Source of the DNA: Prevotella sp.
Lineage (GTDB): Bacteria > Bacteroidota > Bacteroidia > Bacteroidales > Bacteroidaceae
Direction: 5' to 3'
DNA length: 64,000 bases
NCBI GenBank assembly: GCA_017459445.1
Contig: JAFUDJ010000031.1
Coordinates: 62,001 to 126,000, forward strand
Made by a program: the position numbers and the translations under genes. The notes under the pieces are model-generated. The model made no database searches. It was not told the DNA's origin and saw only the letters and a program-made list of their open reading frames with translations. This document shows positions 9,475 through 18,483 of this stretch, in pieces. Each line of letters opens with the position of its first letter. Position 1 is the stretch's first letter.

Positions 9475-9505
9475 TTTGCGGAGTGAGGAATGTTTTGTAC
9501 CTTTG
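9475..9505 (+). promoter_or_regulatory. Promoter of the VapE-like gene
   Basis: TTTG (9475-9478), 19 bp, TACCTTTG (9498-9505), about 45 bp before the start codon. Full Bacteroidetes consensus. Confidence 0.75.
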
Positions 9506-9549
9506 CAGAAGCATCTGACAAACACGCAAAAGAATAAGGAGAAAACGAT

Positions 9550-11700
9550 ATGCTGAAGGTTACACTGCTGAAGAACAGCCGCCAGACGGAGACGCTGCGG
9601 CTCACTGACCTGCCGACGCTGGCAGCAAGCATCAGGACAAGGGAGTACGAGAAGGAGGTGAACGAGGTGCGGGTGCTCTACCCCGTGCTGAAACTGGAGC
9701 GGCAGGACGACGGCAGCGTCAGCGGTGCCGAGAACTTTACGCGAAAAATCCCACGCGTCTGCTTCGCCTCGGAGCTGGAGAACCGCCACCGCCAGCGGCT
9801 GAACCGCAGGTACACGGGCCTGGTGCTCCTGGAGGTGAACAACCTGCGCAGCTACGAGGAGGCGGCGGCAGTGAGGCAGGGCGCCGGCCAAATGCCGCAG
9901 ACGCTGCTGGCCTTTGTGGGCGCCAGCGGTCGCAGCGTGAAGATAGTATGTCGCGGCGAGGCGATAGAAGGCAGGGAGATGCCGACGGCGGAAGAGGACG
10001 TGCACCGCTTCCACCTGAACCTCTACGAGAAGTCGCGCATGGCCTATAACGTACAGCTGGGCGTGATGATAGAGAAGCTGGAGCCCCACCTGGAGCGCAG
10101 CTGCTACGTGAGTGCCGACGCCGATGCCGTATACCAGCCGGAGGCCATACCATTCTATATTGACCCGTCGGCAACGCAGAAGGCCGTCGCACCGTCGACC
10201 ATCGAGCCGCGCGAGACAGCGCCGGGGCTGAACCACTACCTGTCGATGCACCACATCTATGAGTTCAACCTGAACAAGGCATACGACGACGTGGAAGAGT
10301 CAGACGTGGAGGGCGGCAAGGACGGGGAGGAGTTTGTCCACCAGCTGGCAACCTGTCTGGCCGACCACTGCCGCGAGACGGGCATCCCCATGGGCATTGC
10401 CCTGCGGATGAGCGAATACCGATGGCCGTTCCGCGAACACCGGCAACTGGTGCGGCTGACCTTCGGCAACGCCTACCGTCAGGACAACGAGCGCAGATAC
10501 CTCGGCCGCAAGAACAGGACGCTGCCGCTGAAGAACGTACCGCCCGAGACGCTGCTGACGATAAAGACCGGCATCTTCCTGCGCGAGAACTACGAGCTGC
10601 GCATGAACGTGATGCGCGGCGTGACCGAATACCGGCAGCGCACGGGAATGGGCTTCGACTTCCAGGACCTGACGGAGCAGGCCCGCAACAGCATCACGCT
10701 GAGGGCACTGGAGCAGGGCATCAAGTGCTGGGACAAGGACATACGCCGATATGTCAACTCGGACGACATAGAACCCTACGACCCCATCAACGACTGGCTG
10801 GAGCGACTGGCACCGTGGGACGGCAAGGACCGCGTCACGCCGCTGGCCCTGCGGGTGCATACCGCCTACAAGGAGTGGCCGCACCTGTTCCGCCTCTGGA
10901 TGCGCTCCATGGTGGCCATGTGGCAAGGCAAGGGACAGCTCACCGGCAACGCCCTCGTACCATTACTAATAGGACGGCAGGGCTGCGGCAAGTCATCGTT
11001 CTGCCGCATCCTGCTGCCCCGCGAGCTGCGCGACTACTACAACGACCGCATCAACTTCAAGAACGAGCAGGACCTAAACCTCGGCCTCACCTCGTTCGCA
11101 CTCATCAACCTCGACGAGTTCGACCGCGTCACCCAGCGCCAGCAGATAGTGCTGAAATACCTCGTGTCGACCGCCGACCTGAAATACCGCCCACCCTACG
11201 GCAAGGCCTACCAGAGCCACCGCCGCTACGCCTCGTTCATCGGCACCACCAACGAGGCAACGCCGCTGACCGACCCCACGGGAAGCCGCCGATTCGTCTG
11301 CGTCAGCGTCGACGGCGACATCGACTTCCACACCCCTGTAGAATACCAGCAGCTCTACGCCCAGCTGAAACAAGAGATACAGGACGGCGAACGCTACTGG
11401 ATGACACCCGACGAAGAAGAGGCGCTGATGCAGCACAACCGCCAATACCAGCAGCTGAACGGCCTCGGCGAGATGCTGCTGTCGCTATACCGCAAGCCCG
11501 AAAGCAGCGAAGAAGGCCAGTGGCTGCCGCTGAAAGCCATCTCGGCCCGCATGAAGCAAGCCTTCCGCAGCGGCTACACCGACGATGCCAGCACCATCCG
11601 CAAACTCGGCAACTTCATGAACCGCCCGGAATACAAGTTCGACAGCCGCCGCAAAGCCGGCGGCATGGAATATCTTGTAGTGGACCCCCCAAAGACATAA
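9550..11700 (+). CDS. VapE/BT4734-type primase-helicase-like protein
   Basis: 716 residues. The N-terminal part (about 1-200) resembles the BT4734/BF3469 domain. The C-terminal part is a VapE-family P-loop ATPase with Walker A GRQGCGKSS at about 475-483 and Walker B ALINLDEFD at about 519-527, then FIGTTNEATPLTDPTGSRRF, typical of virulence-associated protein E, and a C-terminal DUF3874-like helical domain. Such proteins are thought to act in replication of mobile elements and satellites. It is GC-rich and directly abuts the iteron-containing left repeat, which could be its target site (inference). Cytoplasmic. Confidence 0.9.
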   Translation: MLKVTLLKNSRQTETLRLTDLPTLAASIRTREYEKEVNEVRVLYPVLKLERQDDGSVSGAENFTRKIPRVCFASELENRHRQRLNRRYTGLVLLEVNNLRSYEEAAAVRQGAGQMPQTLLAFVGASGRSVKIVCRGEAIEGREMPTAEEDVHRFHLNLYEKSRMAYNVQLGVMIEKLEPHLERSCYVSADADAVYQPEAIPFYIDPSATQKAVAPSTIEPRETAPGLNHYLSMHHIYEFNLNKAYDDVEESDVEGGKDGEEFVHQLATCLADHCRETGIPMGIALRMSEYRWPFREHRQLVRLTFGNAYRQDNERRYLGRKNRTLPLKNVPPETLLTIKTGIFLRENYELRMNVMRGVTEYRQRTGMGFDFQDLTEQARNSITLRALEQGIKCWDKDIRRYVNSDDIEPYDPINDWLERLAPWDGKDRVTPLALRVHTAYKEWPHLFRLWMRSMVAMWQGKGQLTGNALVPLLIGRQGCGKSSFCRILLPRELRDYYNDRINFKNEQDLNLGLTSFALINLDEFDRVTQRQQIVLKYLVSTADLKYRPPYGKAYQSHRRYASFIGTTNEATPLTDPTGSRRFVCVSVDGDIDFHTPVEYQQLYAQLKQEIQDGERYWMTPDEEEALMQHNRQYQQLNGLGEMLLSLYRKPESSEEGQWLPLKAISARMKQAFRSGYTDDASTIRKLGNFMNRPEYKFDSRRKAGGMEYLVVDPPKT

Positions 11701-11912
11701 AGAGGATCTACAAAAAAATATAATAAAATAAATATAAGTGCTAATGTCAATATCCCAACACAAAATCGAATATAAGAATATTTTTTTCTTATACTAACTG
11801 ACATTTCTTTATTATCAGCAGTGTCTATTTTTTTGCTATATATTTTATAAAAAACTGCTAAAATGACAAAAGAAATTAATATCAAAACAATAGGTTTAGA
11901 ATACGTTTCCAT
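11574..11912 (-). CDS. Possible small two-helix membrane protein overlapping the vapE 3' end
   Basis: The first 75 residues (METYSKPIVLILISFVILAV ... YIRFCVGILTLALIFILLYF) contain two confident transmembrane helices and lie in AT-rich DNA. After FVDPLYVFGG the frame runs antisense into the vapE gene for 127 bp and reads like non-coding sequence until the stop at 11574. Either a real small membrane protein was cut when the vapE unit was joined here, or its natural stop was lost. Low confidence that the full frame is used. Confidence 0.3.
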   Translation of the reverse strand: METYSKPIVLILISFVILAVFYKIYSKKIDTADNKEMSVSIRKKYSYIRFCVGILTLALIFILLYFFVDPLYVFGGSTTRYSMPPALRRLSNLYSGRFMKLPSLRMVLASSV

Positions 11913-11971
11913 TAGTGCTCGTTATAATTTTCAGATTGGCCGAATAGCCTTCGGCAGGTCAACACACGTGT

Positions 11972-12843
11972 TTATAGCCTATGATGCAAAAGGGGAAAGG
12001 TACCATCGTCAGTTGATTTAATCCAAACCTCATGCTTGAGGTTCCTTTCCGCATCCTTCGAGAGATACACTTTTATCTTCTCAATGAGCGGCGCATTCGC
12101 ATCGTGTCCGTAACTGCGGTAAGATAGTTCTTGGCTATCTTGATGTCGTTGATACAGGGCAGTTCCCCTTTAAATGATGTCAGCCCCATAAAGGGCTTCT
12201 CTGCATCTGCACGGTCGTAGATAACTTCCGCTGCCGTGTGCCCATGGGCTGCATAGTGCAACTTGTTCTGAACCATTTTGAAGAACAGCCTGGAGGTATC
12301 CGTTCGAGGATCATAGTCAACGCTGGTGGCATAGAGGTCGAGCACTTGTCGGTACATCACCTTCTCCGACGAGCGGATGTCACGGATGCGGTCCAAGAGT
12401 TCCTTCCAGTAGCCGCCACCGCCAAGGTTCTTCAGTCGCTCGTCATCCATGGTAAATCCCTTGATGATATACTCTGCCAGTCGCTCCGTAGCCCATTGGC
12501 GGAAGCGTGTACCGACGATGGACTTCACGCGATAGCCAACAGAGATAATGACATCGAGGTTGTAGAGCGTAACCTCCTGACTCTGCGTTTTTCCCTCTAC
12601 GGCACCATGCTGAGTGGTATGTCGGAATTTCCGACATACCTTTTCTTTCTTCAGCTCTCCCTCTTTGAAGATGTTCGATATATGCTCTGTTATCGTTGAC
12701 CTTCCTTTTCCATATAACGCCGCTATTTGTTCCTGCGTCAGCCAGACCGTCTTGTTCTCCAGTCTGACGTCGAGCTTTATCTTCCCGTCTTCCGAGCGGT
12801 AAATGATAATCTCGCCGTTGTTCTTCTCTATCTCGTTGGCCAT
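11972..12843 (-). pseudogene. RhuM-family gene truncated and joined to another gene's 3' end
   Basis: 12843-12115 encodes a good RhuM (virulence RhuM) protein: GEIIIYRSEDGKIKLDVRLE, VWLTQEQIAALYGKGRSTIT and FMGLTSFKGELPCINDIKIA. RhuM proteins normally continue for about 80 more residues after KNYL. Here the frame ends after 14 unrelated residues (stop at 12073). In another frame, the same stretch reads as plausible protein (ANAPLIEKIKVYLSKDAERN, then LKHEVWIKSTDDGTFPLLHH) down to a stop at 11972. The simplest reading is a deletion fusing the RhuM N-terminal part to the tail of a second, unidentified gene. Cytoplasmic if expressed. Confidence 0.7.
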
Positions 12844-12928
12844 ATTGCATTAAAGTTTTGTTTCTTGTTCTTATTTTATTCTATCATTTGAAAGGAAAGG
12901 ACACTTTATAATCAAAATCACCTTTTCA

Positions 12929-13375
12929 CTAGAAATTTTCTGAGTTTCTGTCGGCCAGCGAGTCGAAGCCGCCCATCCAACTATTCTTTTCTTGGATGAC
13001 TTCTACGAAGTCTTGGGGCAGAACCACGTTATTCAACTCGATGGCACTGATGAAAAGCGGAGCAATCTCCTCTGGCGTGAAGCCTGCTATGCCACAGCCA
13101 ATACGCGTGACCAAGAATTTGTACTCTGGATGCTCAAGTGCGAAACGATAAAACTCATCCACGTAGGGCTTGATGGTTTCCGCTCCGCCTTGCATAGTTG
13201 GTATTGCATAGCTCTGCCCCTGTAGGCCTACGCCTTGCCCCCAAACTGCACCGAACTTCTCCAGTGCAACACGGGCAGCACCACCTCCATGGTAACCTCC
13301 GAGATTGCTGCCAAACACAAAAATCTCGTTCTCTTTTAGTTCCCTGATGAACTCTGGTGTATATTCGTTGTACAT
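12929..13375 (-). CDS. A1S_2505-like conserved protein, possible macro-like fold
   Basis: 148 residues with the signature EIFVFGSNLGGYHGGGAARV, GVGLQGQSYAIPT and FLVTRIGCGIAGFTPEEIAP. This short family occurs across phages, plasmids and defence islands (I recall it annotated as A1S_2505-like). The glycine-rich FGSNxxGxHGGGAA and IGCGxAGF motifs suggest a nucleotide- or ADP-ribose-binding macro-like fold, which would fit a neighbourhood full of NAD-related TIR and SIR2 domains, but this is inference. It lies between the broken RhuM gene and the STAND gene, all on the same strand. Confidence 0.7.
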   Translation of the reverse strand: MYNEYTPEFIRELKENEIFVFGSNLGGYHGGGAARVALEKFGAVWGQGVGLQGQSYAIPTMQGGAETIKPYVDEFYRFALEHPEYKFLVTRIGCGIAGFTPEEIAPLFISAIELNNVVLPQDFVEVIQEKNSWMGGFDSLADRNSENF

Positions 13376-13427
13376 TACTATATTTGCCCTAACAGGTCTT
13401 TTGTTTTATTCTTTCAGTTTGTCTCTA

Positions 13428-16400
13428 TTACTCCAAATAGTACTTCCGCCGTTCCTCTGGTGTCAACTGGCGGTTTTTGAATCGTTCGCGGGTTTGTTCT
13501 ATAAGGTCTTTTAGGGAAGGGAAATCATATGTCCAGATACTATTATGGACATCATCCAACATTACTATTTTCCCTATAGGGTTGTATAAAACATAATACC
13601 TCCCGAACAGCCCTATTGGTTGTTCTACAAGAAGCCCAGTATTAACATCCCATATTTTTACAAAAGAATAGTCTGACGAAAAAAGATATTTGCTGTCAGG
13701 GCTGAAGGATATAATAGCCCCTGGTCCGTTCCTTCCTATAAGAGACCTCCCTATAATCTCTTTCTTATTCACATCCCATATACTTATAGAATTAAAAGCT
13801 ACACTAGCAATATAATTACCATTAGGACTCAATAAAGCCGAAAACAAATAGGTATTTCCATCCAAAAATTTTTCAGTAAGTTTTCCTGTCCTAACATCCC
13901 AAATCCAAATGATTCCACCTGACGTTGAGATGATTCTTTCTCCGTCTGGGCTAAATGAAGCAGATGTAACATCTTGTGTATGTAATAGAGGATCCCCGAC
14001 CTGTAATCCTAATTGAGCATCCCAAATTGTAACATTTTTATCTGCAACGGAGATGACTTTTTTCCCATCAGGACTTATTGAAAGGCAGTTAACAATATTT
14101 GAATGCACTTTCCATGATTTTTTCATTCGGGTTTTCGTGTTAATGTCCCACGTTTCAATAGTGTTGTCTTTATAAGCAAGAACTGCATATTGTCCATTTC
14201 GACTTAATGAAGCGCAAGAAAAATCTGTGTGTATTTTCATCGAATCTCCTACAAAGTCCGTTTTTAAAACATCCCATTTTTTTATTGTATTCTCGCCTGT
14301 AAGATAAAGAGCGTAATTCCCATCGGCGCAGATTGCATACCCTTGACAATCTTTTACCAATTGCGTCGGTCTCTGATATGGAAATAGATTTCTTGATGTA
14401 GCATCCCATATCCTAATGGTATTATCTAAAGATGCTGACAAAACAGATTTCCCATCAGGACTAAACGAGACTGACCTAACAGAATTTGTATGTCCTACTA
14501 AAGGATTCCCTAACTGTTTACCTAATTTAGAGCCCCATATTCTTATTGTGTTATCATCAGATGCTGAGACGACGTGTTTTCCATCAGGACTGAATAAGGC
14601 GGAGTTTACTCTGCCTGTATGCCCCTTCAATGGATTCCCTATTTGTTTTCCTGATTTTGAATCCCATATTCTTATTGTGCTATCATTAGATGATGATACG
14701 ATGTGCTTTCCATCAGGACTGAATGAGGCTGAGTTTACTCTGCCTGTATGACCTTTCAATGGATTCCCTATCTGTCTACCTGTTTTAAAATCCCATAATC
14801 TTATTGTATTATCATCAGATGCCGATACAACGAGTTTTCCGTCAGGACTGAATGAGGCTGAGTTTACTCTGCCTGTATGACCTTTCAATGGATTCCCTAT
14901 CTGTCTACCTGATTTAGAATCCCATATTCTAATACTATTGTCATAACCATAACGTTTTACCATATGTCGTTCATTATATACTCCCGACGCAGAAATAATG
15001 TATTTCCCATTTGGACTGAAGGCAACAAAATTAATGACACTATTATGACCGGCCAAAGTGTTTCCCACCTGTTCTCCTGTAACAACATCCAATATTCTTA
15101 TTGTATGACCACTACATGAAACTATTTTTTTAGAGTCAGGACTGAAAGCAATAGAACGCACAGAATTAGTATCTCTTATCGTTCCCAATTGTCCCCCTGT
15201 TTTAGCATCCCAAATTCTTATCGTTTGATCCCTTGACCCTGAAACAATATAATTTCCATTAGGACTAAAGCAAGTAGTGTATACTTCATCATGATGACCT
15301 CGTAGAATGGCTTCATCTACCACACAAGTTTTTCGTAGCGCAATCTCAGCTTCTCTTGTGTAGGGCATAAAAGGAGGTAAAGCCTGTAGTGCAATGAGCC
15401 GGCCCAAATATGAATCACCTTCATCAACCAATGCAAGAGCCTTTTCGGCAAGAATACGAGAGAGATTAGTTTGGAATCCTTGATTGGCGACAGACAATTG
15501 TTGTTTCCTTAGAGACAATTGTGTAATGGAAGAATCTAATTGCATATTTGAAAAGGCCAACAAAGTATTAGCACTATCTTTTTGTCGATTGGCAAGTCTG
15601 GCAGCATCTCGTTCCTGTTCCACTTTGGCCAGTGTTTGCGTAAGACTGTCAACAAGTTTCTGGTTAGTTCCCTCTAATTGGAGGTTCTTGCTTGCCATAC
15701 TTAGGATATAGGCTGTAATAACCCCACAAAGCAGAACTATTCCTGCTGCTATTGCCATCCATTTAAGCCTTCTCCGCTTTTCTCTCTTTTCTTTTAATAC
15801 TGCCAACGGTTCACAGAACGAATCATGAATCAACTCAACACGATTATTCCTACCATCGGAGGAGGTGCTAATGCGTTGAAGAATTCGATTCTTTCCTTCT
15901 AATAGTTTTGCTCCATTTTTTACATGCAAGAGGAAGTCGCTTTCGGGATTGGAGTTTCGCCTTCCTGTGCTATCTACGAGATTATCCTCGATATACGATT
16001 TTTCTATGTTAGAAAAGCCACGTGTGGCCTCGTTATAGAAACGCTCAAAGGGATTACCCTTAATAAAGTCATCAACAAGAGCGGGAGATATATGGTCGAC
16101 ACTTAACTTCTGGAAGTCCACATAAATGCGACTACAAAGCAGAGAAATGATATTGGTACTGATACTGCCATCATCATTACGCGATTTGCTTATAATGGCA
16201 TGGGCTATGGCATCCTTTTCGCCTACATTGAACAATCCTTCGCCAGGTATCAGAATGACATCACGGGCGCCTTCTTCCAAGAGACTACGTAGACGATAGC
16301 GGCAACGTTTCAGGGCGGGCAAATAGCAGTTGTCTATACTGTCCTCAAAATGGTAAAGGTCGTCTTCACGGATGGACACTACGAAGCGGAAGTTCTGTTC

Positions 16401-17012
16401 GTAGCGATAGGGGTGACTATCAACCTCGCAACTGTCGAGGGTGTGGTCTTTGTCGTTGAGATAGTCCAGCTGCCGTAGAAGCACTTCTGCTTTATCACGA
16501 TGTCCACGAAAGACTTCCTCAAACTGGTCGAAGACAATAACGGGAGTGGTTGGTTTATCGTATTTGTCATAGAAGCGATGACGGGCGAAGTAGTTCCAAA
16601 GGTAGTCAACGGATTGTTGGTCTTGCTGCTCATCAATAACGTTGACGGTTTCTGTCCTATTAACAATACGTTCAACAGTCTCAACAATTATAGTCTGATA
16701 GCTTTGTTCTTCGTCGCGTATTCCCAAACGAATACTCATAGGTGTATATTGCTCTTCGCGGAGTTCTGGGAACACACCGGCATTGAGCAGAGAGGTTTTA
16801 CCAATGCCACTTTTGCCATAGAGCGTCACAAAGACATTGCCCATAATGAGACGGACCAAATCATAGCTGTCATCATCTCGTCCGCAGAACTTCAGTTTCC
16901 GTTCGGCAATCTCTGGGTCTTCGTAAGAGGCAAGGCCGGCCCATGGGTTCTGGCTGTCATCGATGTTCTGTTCCTTGAAGTGGGAGAACAAACGTTTGAA
17001 TATATCGTTCAT
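13428..17012 (-). CDS. STAND NTPase with transmembrane helix and 14 WD40 blades
   Basis: 1194 residues. Residues 25-400 form an nSTAND1-type NTPase: NPWAGLASYEDPE entry motif, Walker A GKSGIGKT at 66-73 and Walker B VIVFDQFEEVF at about 155-165. A basic stretch and one transmembrane helix (WMAIAAGIVLLCGVITAYIL, about 420-440) follow, then a coiled coil (about 445-520). From about 600 there are 14 WD40 blades, enough for two seven-bladed propellers. Blades four to six are nearly identical 43-residue copies. By analogy with STAND sensors, the propellers would recognise a trigger and the NTPase would oligomerise. Its start follows the SIR2-TIR stop by three bases, so the two form an operon. AT-rich. 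Confidence 0.92.
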   Translation of the reverse strand: MNDIFKRLFSHFKEQNIDDSQNPWAGLASYEDPEIAERKLKFCGRDDDSYDLVRLIMGNVFVTLYGKSGIGKTSLLNAGVFPELREEQYTPMSIRLGIRDEEQSYQTIIVETVERIVNRTETVNVIDEQQDQQSVDYLWNYFARHRFYDKYDKPTTPVIVFDQFEEVFRGHRDKAEVLLRQLDYLNDKDHTLDSCEVDSHPYRYEQNFRFVVSIREDDLYHFEDSIDNCYLPALKRCRYRLRSLLEEGARDVILIPGEGLFNVGEKDAIAHAIISKSRNDDGSISTNIISLLCSRIYVDFQKLSVDHISPALVDDFIKGNPFERFYNEATRGFSNIEKSYIEDNLVDSTGRRNSNPESDFLLHVKNGAKLLEGKNRILQRISTSSDGRNNRVELIHDSFCEPLAVLKEKREKRRRLKWMAIAAGIVLLCGVITAYILSMASKNLQLEGTNQKLVDSLTQTLAKVEQERDAARLANRQKDSANTLLAFSNMQLDSSITQLSLRKQQLSVANQGFQTNLSRILAEKALALVDEGDSYLGRLIALQALPPFMPYTREAEIALRKTCVVDEAILRGHHDEVYTTCFSPNGNYIVSGSRDQTIRIWDAKTGGQLGTIRDTNSVRSIAFSPDSKKIVSCSGHTIRILDVVTGEQVGNTLAGHNSVINFVAFSPNGKYIISASGVYNERHMVKRYGYDNSIRIWDSKSGRQIGNPLKGHTGRVNSASFSPDGKLVVSASDDNTIRLWDFKTGRQIGNPLKGHTGRVNSASFSPDGKHIVSSSNDSTIRIWDSKSGKQIGNPLKGHTGRVNSALFSPDGKHVVSASDDNTIRIWGSKLGKQLGNPLVGHTNSVRSVSFSPDGKSVLSASLDNTIRIWDATSRNLFPYQRPTQLVKDCQGYAICADGNYALYLTGENTIKKWDVLKTDFVGDSMKIHTDFSCASLSRNGQYAVLAYKDNTIETWDINTKTRMKKSWKVHSNIVNCLSISPDGKKVISVADKNVTIWDAQLGLQVGDPLLHTQDVTSASFSPDGERIISTSGGIIWIWDVRTGKLTEKFLDGNTYLFSALLSPNGNYIASVAFNSISIWDVNKKEIIGRSLIGRNGPGAIISFSPDSKYLFSSDYSFVKIWDVNTGLLVEQPIGLFGRYYVLYNPIGKIVMLDDVHNSIWTYDFPSLKDLIEQTRERFKNRQLTPEERRKYYLE
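14560..14950 (-). repeat. Near-identical 129-bp WD40 blade repeats inside the STAND gene
   Basis: The blade-start segment containing gagtttactctgcctgtat recurs at 14602, 14731 and 14860, exactly 129 bp (43 codons) apart. The blades read LKGHTGRVNSASFSPDGK... with changes mainly at exposed positions. This points to recent duplication or gene conversion. Confidence 0.9.
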
Positions 17013-17015
17013 GAC

Positions 17016-18347
17016 TTACTGATTTTCGTTAATAGAAGTGATGAGTTTGAGGAAACCGTCAGAATCCATTAGGTCAATGCCGGAAGGCTGTTGATTGATG
17101 ATGGTTTCATAGAACTGATGATAGTCGGAACGCAAGTTGTAGCCATTAATAGCCAATGGGATGATGGTCTTGTCGTTGAACTGTTGGGCCATACGCCATT
17201 CCTTATTATAATAATGCTCAGTGTCGCCACGTTTAAGGTCGTCGGCTACATGAGGAGAAAGGACTGTAATGACAACCTTGGCAGCACTGATGGCGTCGGC
17301 TATCTCGCCTTCGTAGTTGTCGCCTCCAAAGAGGCGGGCATTATCAAGCCACACATCATATTTTTCATCACTGAGTCGGAAAAACAGCTGACAGGCAGCC
17401 AACGCATCCTTGCTGCAATAGGAGATGAAGATACCGCCACGCCTGCGGCTCTCCACAATTTGTTGACGGAAAGGTGCGTTTTCGGAGTCTTCGGTCAGCG
17501 TTTTGGTGATACTGGTAATGAAAGACGTTGCATCGCCAAGTATGCAGATATCTGTTCGTTTAAGAAACTGTAGCAATTTTCCGTCAGTCTTATCATTCTC
17601 ATCAAGAGAAAATGCAACCTCGCCCATACCGTCGTAGTTATTCTCCTCGCTACTCTTGTTAACGCCCGTCAATACATACCAGAAGAAACGGAAGTACCAG
17701 TTGTCGTATTTACACCCCAATGCCAGGAGTCGCTTGCTACGGATGAAATCGAGCATCTCATTATTAGATTCCACATCCATACGCATCCACTTTTCAATGA
17801 GCAATATGGCATCAGCATCGGTCTTGATATATTTCTTGGCTAAGTCGTCGACATCCAATTTGCCAAACACATAAATCAGTGTTGGCTGATTGTATTTCTT
17901 TCCTCTTCGGCAAGCCTTCAAAGCCGTCTGTAGTTCATCTACAGTCTCTTTATCATAGATATTCACCACACGTAGCTCATTACCCCATACTTTCCGCATA
18001 GCTGATTCCAAATATTCGTCAGTGGTTGTGGTTAATACAGTTGTGAAGAGTCGCGTCTCCAGCAGAGCCATCAAATCTTTGGACACATCTTCTGCACGAA
18101 ACTTGATTTCATCATCCTCAATAAGTCGCCTTACGGGGTTAATGCGTTCGTTCTTATCCAGTGCTATCTCGTTATAGTTCTCATATTGCACATTTGAGTT
18201 CTCGTTCACCTTCCTCAGAAAATACTGATGGACATCGCCCGTAGGCTCTATTTTGCTATCAAGGATAATCTCATTACCAATGACCAGTGCATAGCGGTCA
18301 TTGAGCACATCCTTGATGAACTTTTTCGTGTTAAAGCGCCTGCTCAT
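17016..18347 (-). CDS. SIR2-like N-terminal domain fused to a TIR domain
   Basis: 443 residues. The first 290 or so resemble a divergent SIR2-like domain: YALVIGNEIIL (glycine-rich start), LFTTVLTTTTDEYLE (the TTNxD-type motif), PTLIYVFGKLD and LLALGCKYDNWYFRFFWYVL (compare the usual iGxxxxDwnxR). The NAD-site asparagine and histidine are not clearly conserved. Residues 308-443 are a TIR domain: GGIFISYCSKD, YDVWLDNARLFGGDNYEGEI, VVITVLSPHVADD and YYNKEWRMAQQF; E352 or E354 may be the catalytic glutamate. Both fold families can consume or sense NAD. It is the first gene of an operon with the STAND-WD40 gene. The pairing is consistent with an NAD-targeting abortive-infection module (inference). 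Confidence 0.82.
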   Translation of the reverse strand: MSRRFNTKKFIKDVLNDRYALVIGNEIILDSKIEPTGDVHQYFLRKVNENSNVQYENYNEIALDKNERINPVRRLIEDDEIKFRAEDVSKDLMALLETRLFTTVLTTTTDEYLESAMRKVWGNELRVVNIYDKETVDELQTALKACRRGKKYNQPTLIYVFGKLDVDDLAKKYIKTDADAILLIEKWMRMDVESNNEMLDFIRSKRLLALGCKYDNWYFRFFWYVLTGVNKSSEENNYDGMGEVAFSLDENDKTDGKLLQFLKRTDICILGDATSFITSITKTLTEDSENAPFRQQIVESRRRGGIFISYCSKDALAACQLFFRLSDEKYDVWLDNARLFGGDNYEGEIADAISAAKVVITVLSPHVADDLKRGDTEHYYNKEWRMAQQFNDKTIIPLAINGYNLRSDYHQFYETIINQQPSGIDLMDSDGFLKLITSINENQ

Positions 18348-18373
18348 TTTGAGTAATTTTAGGTTCTATGCCA

Positions 18374-18381
18374 CAAAAGTA
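18374..18381 (-). promoter_or_regulatory. -7 box upstream of the SIR2-TIR/STAND operon
   Basis: Minus-strand TACTTTTG fits TAnnTTTG and lies 26 bp before the ATG; no good -33 TTTG is seen at 19-21 bp. Confidence 0.45.
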
Positions 18382-18483
18382 CATAAATTTTTTCAAAAAA
18401 CATGCATTTGATGATAAAAATATGAGGGGAGATAAGAAATTTCAATTGGCGGGAAATGAATACGGCCAATACCACCCAAGGAA

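Noticed and set aside
10422..11723. 433-codon frame inside the vapE gene on the same strand
   Set aside because: Arg/Pro/His-rich product without domains; a shadow of the GC-rich vapE codons in another frame.
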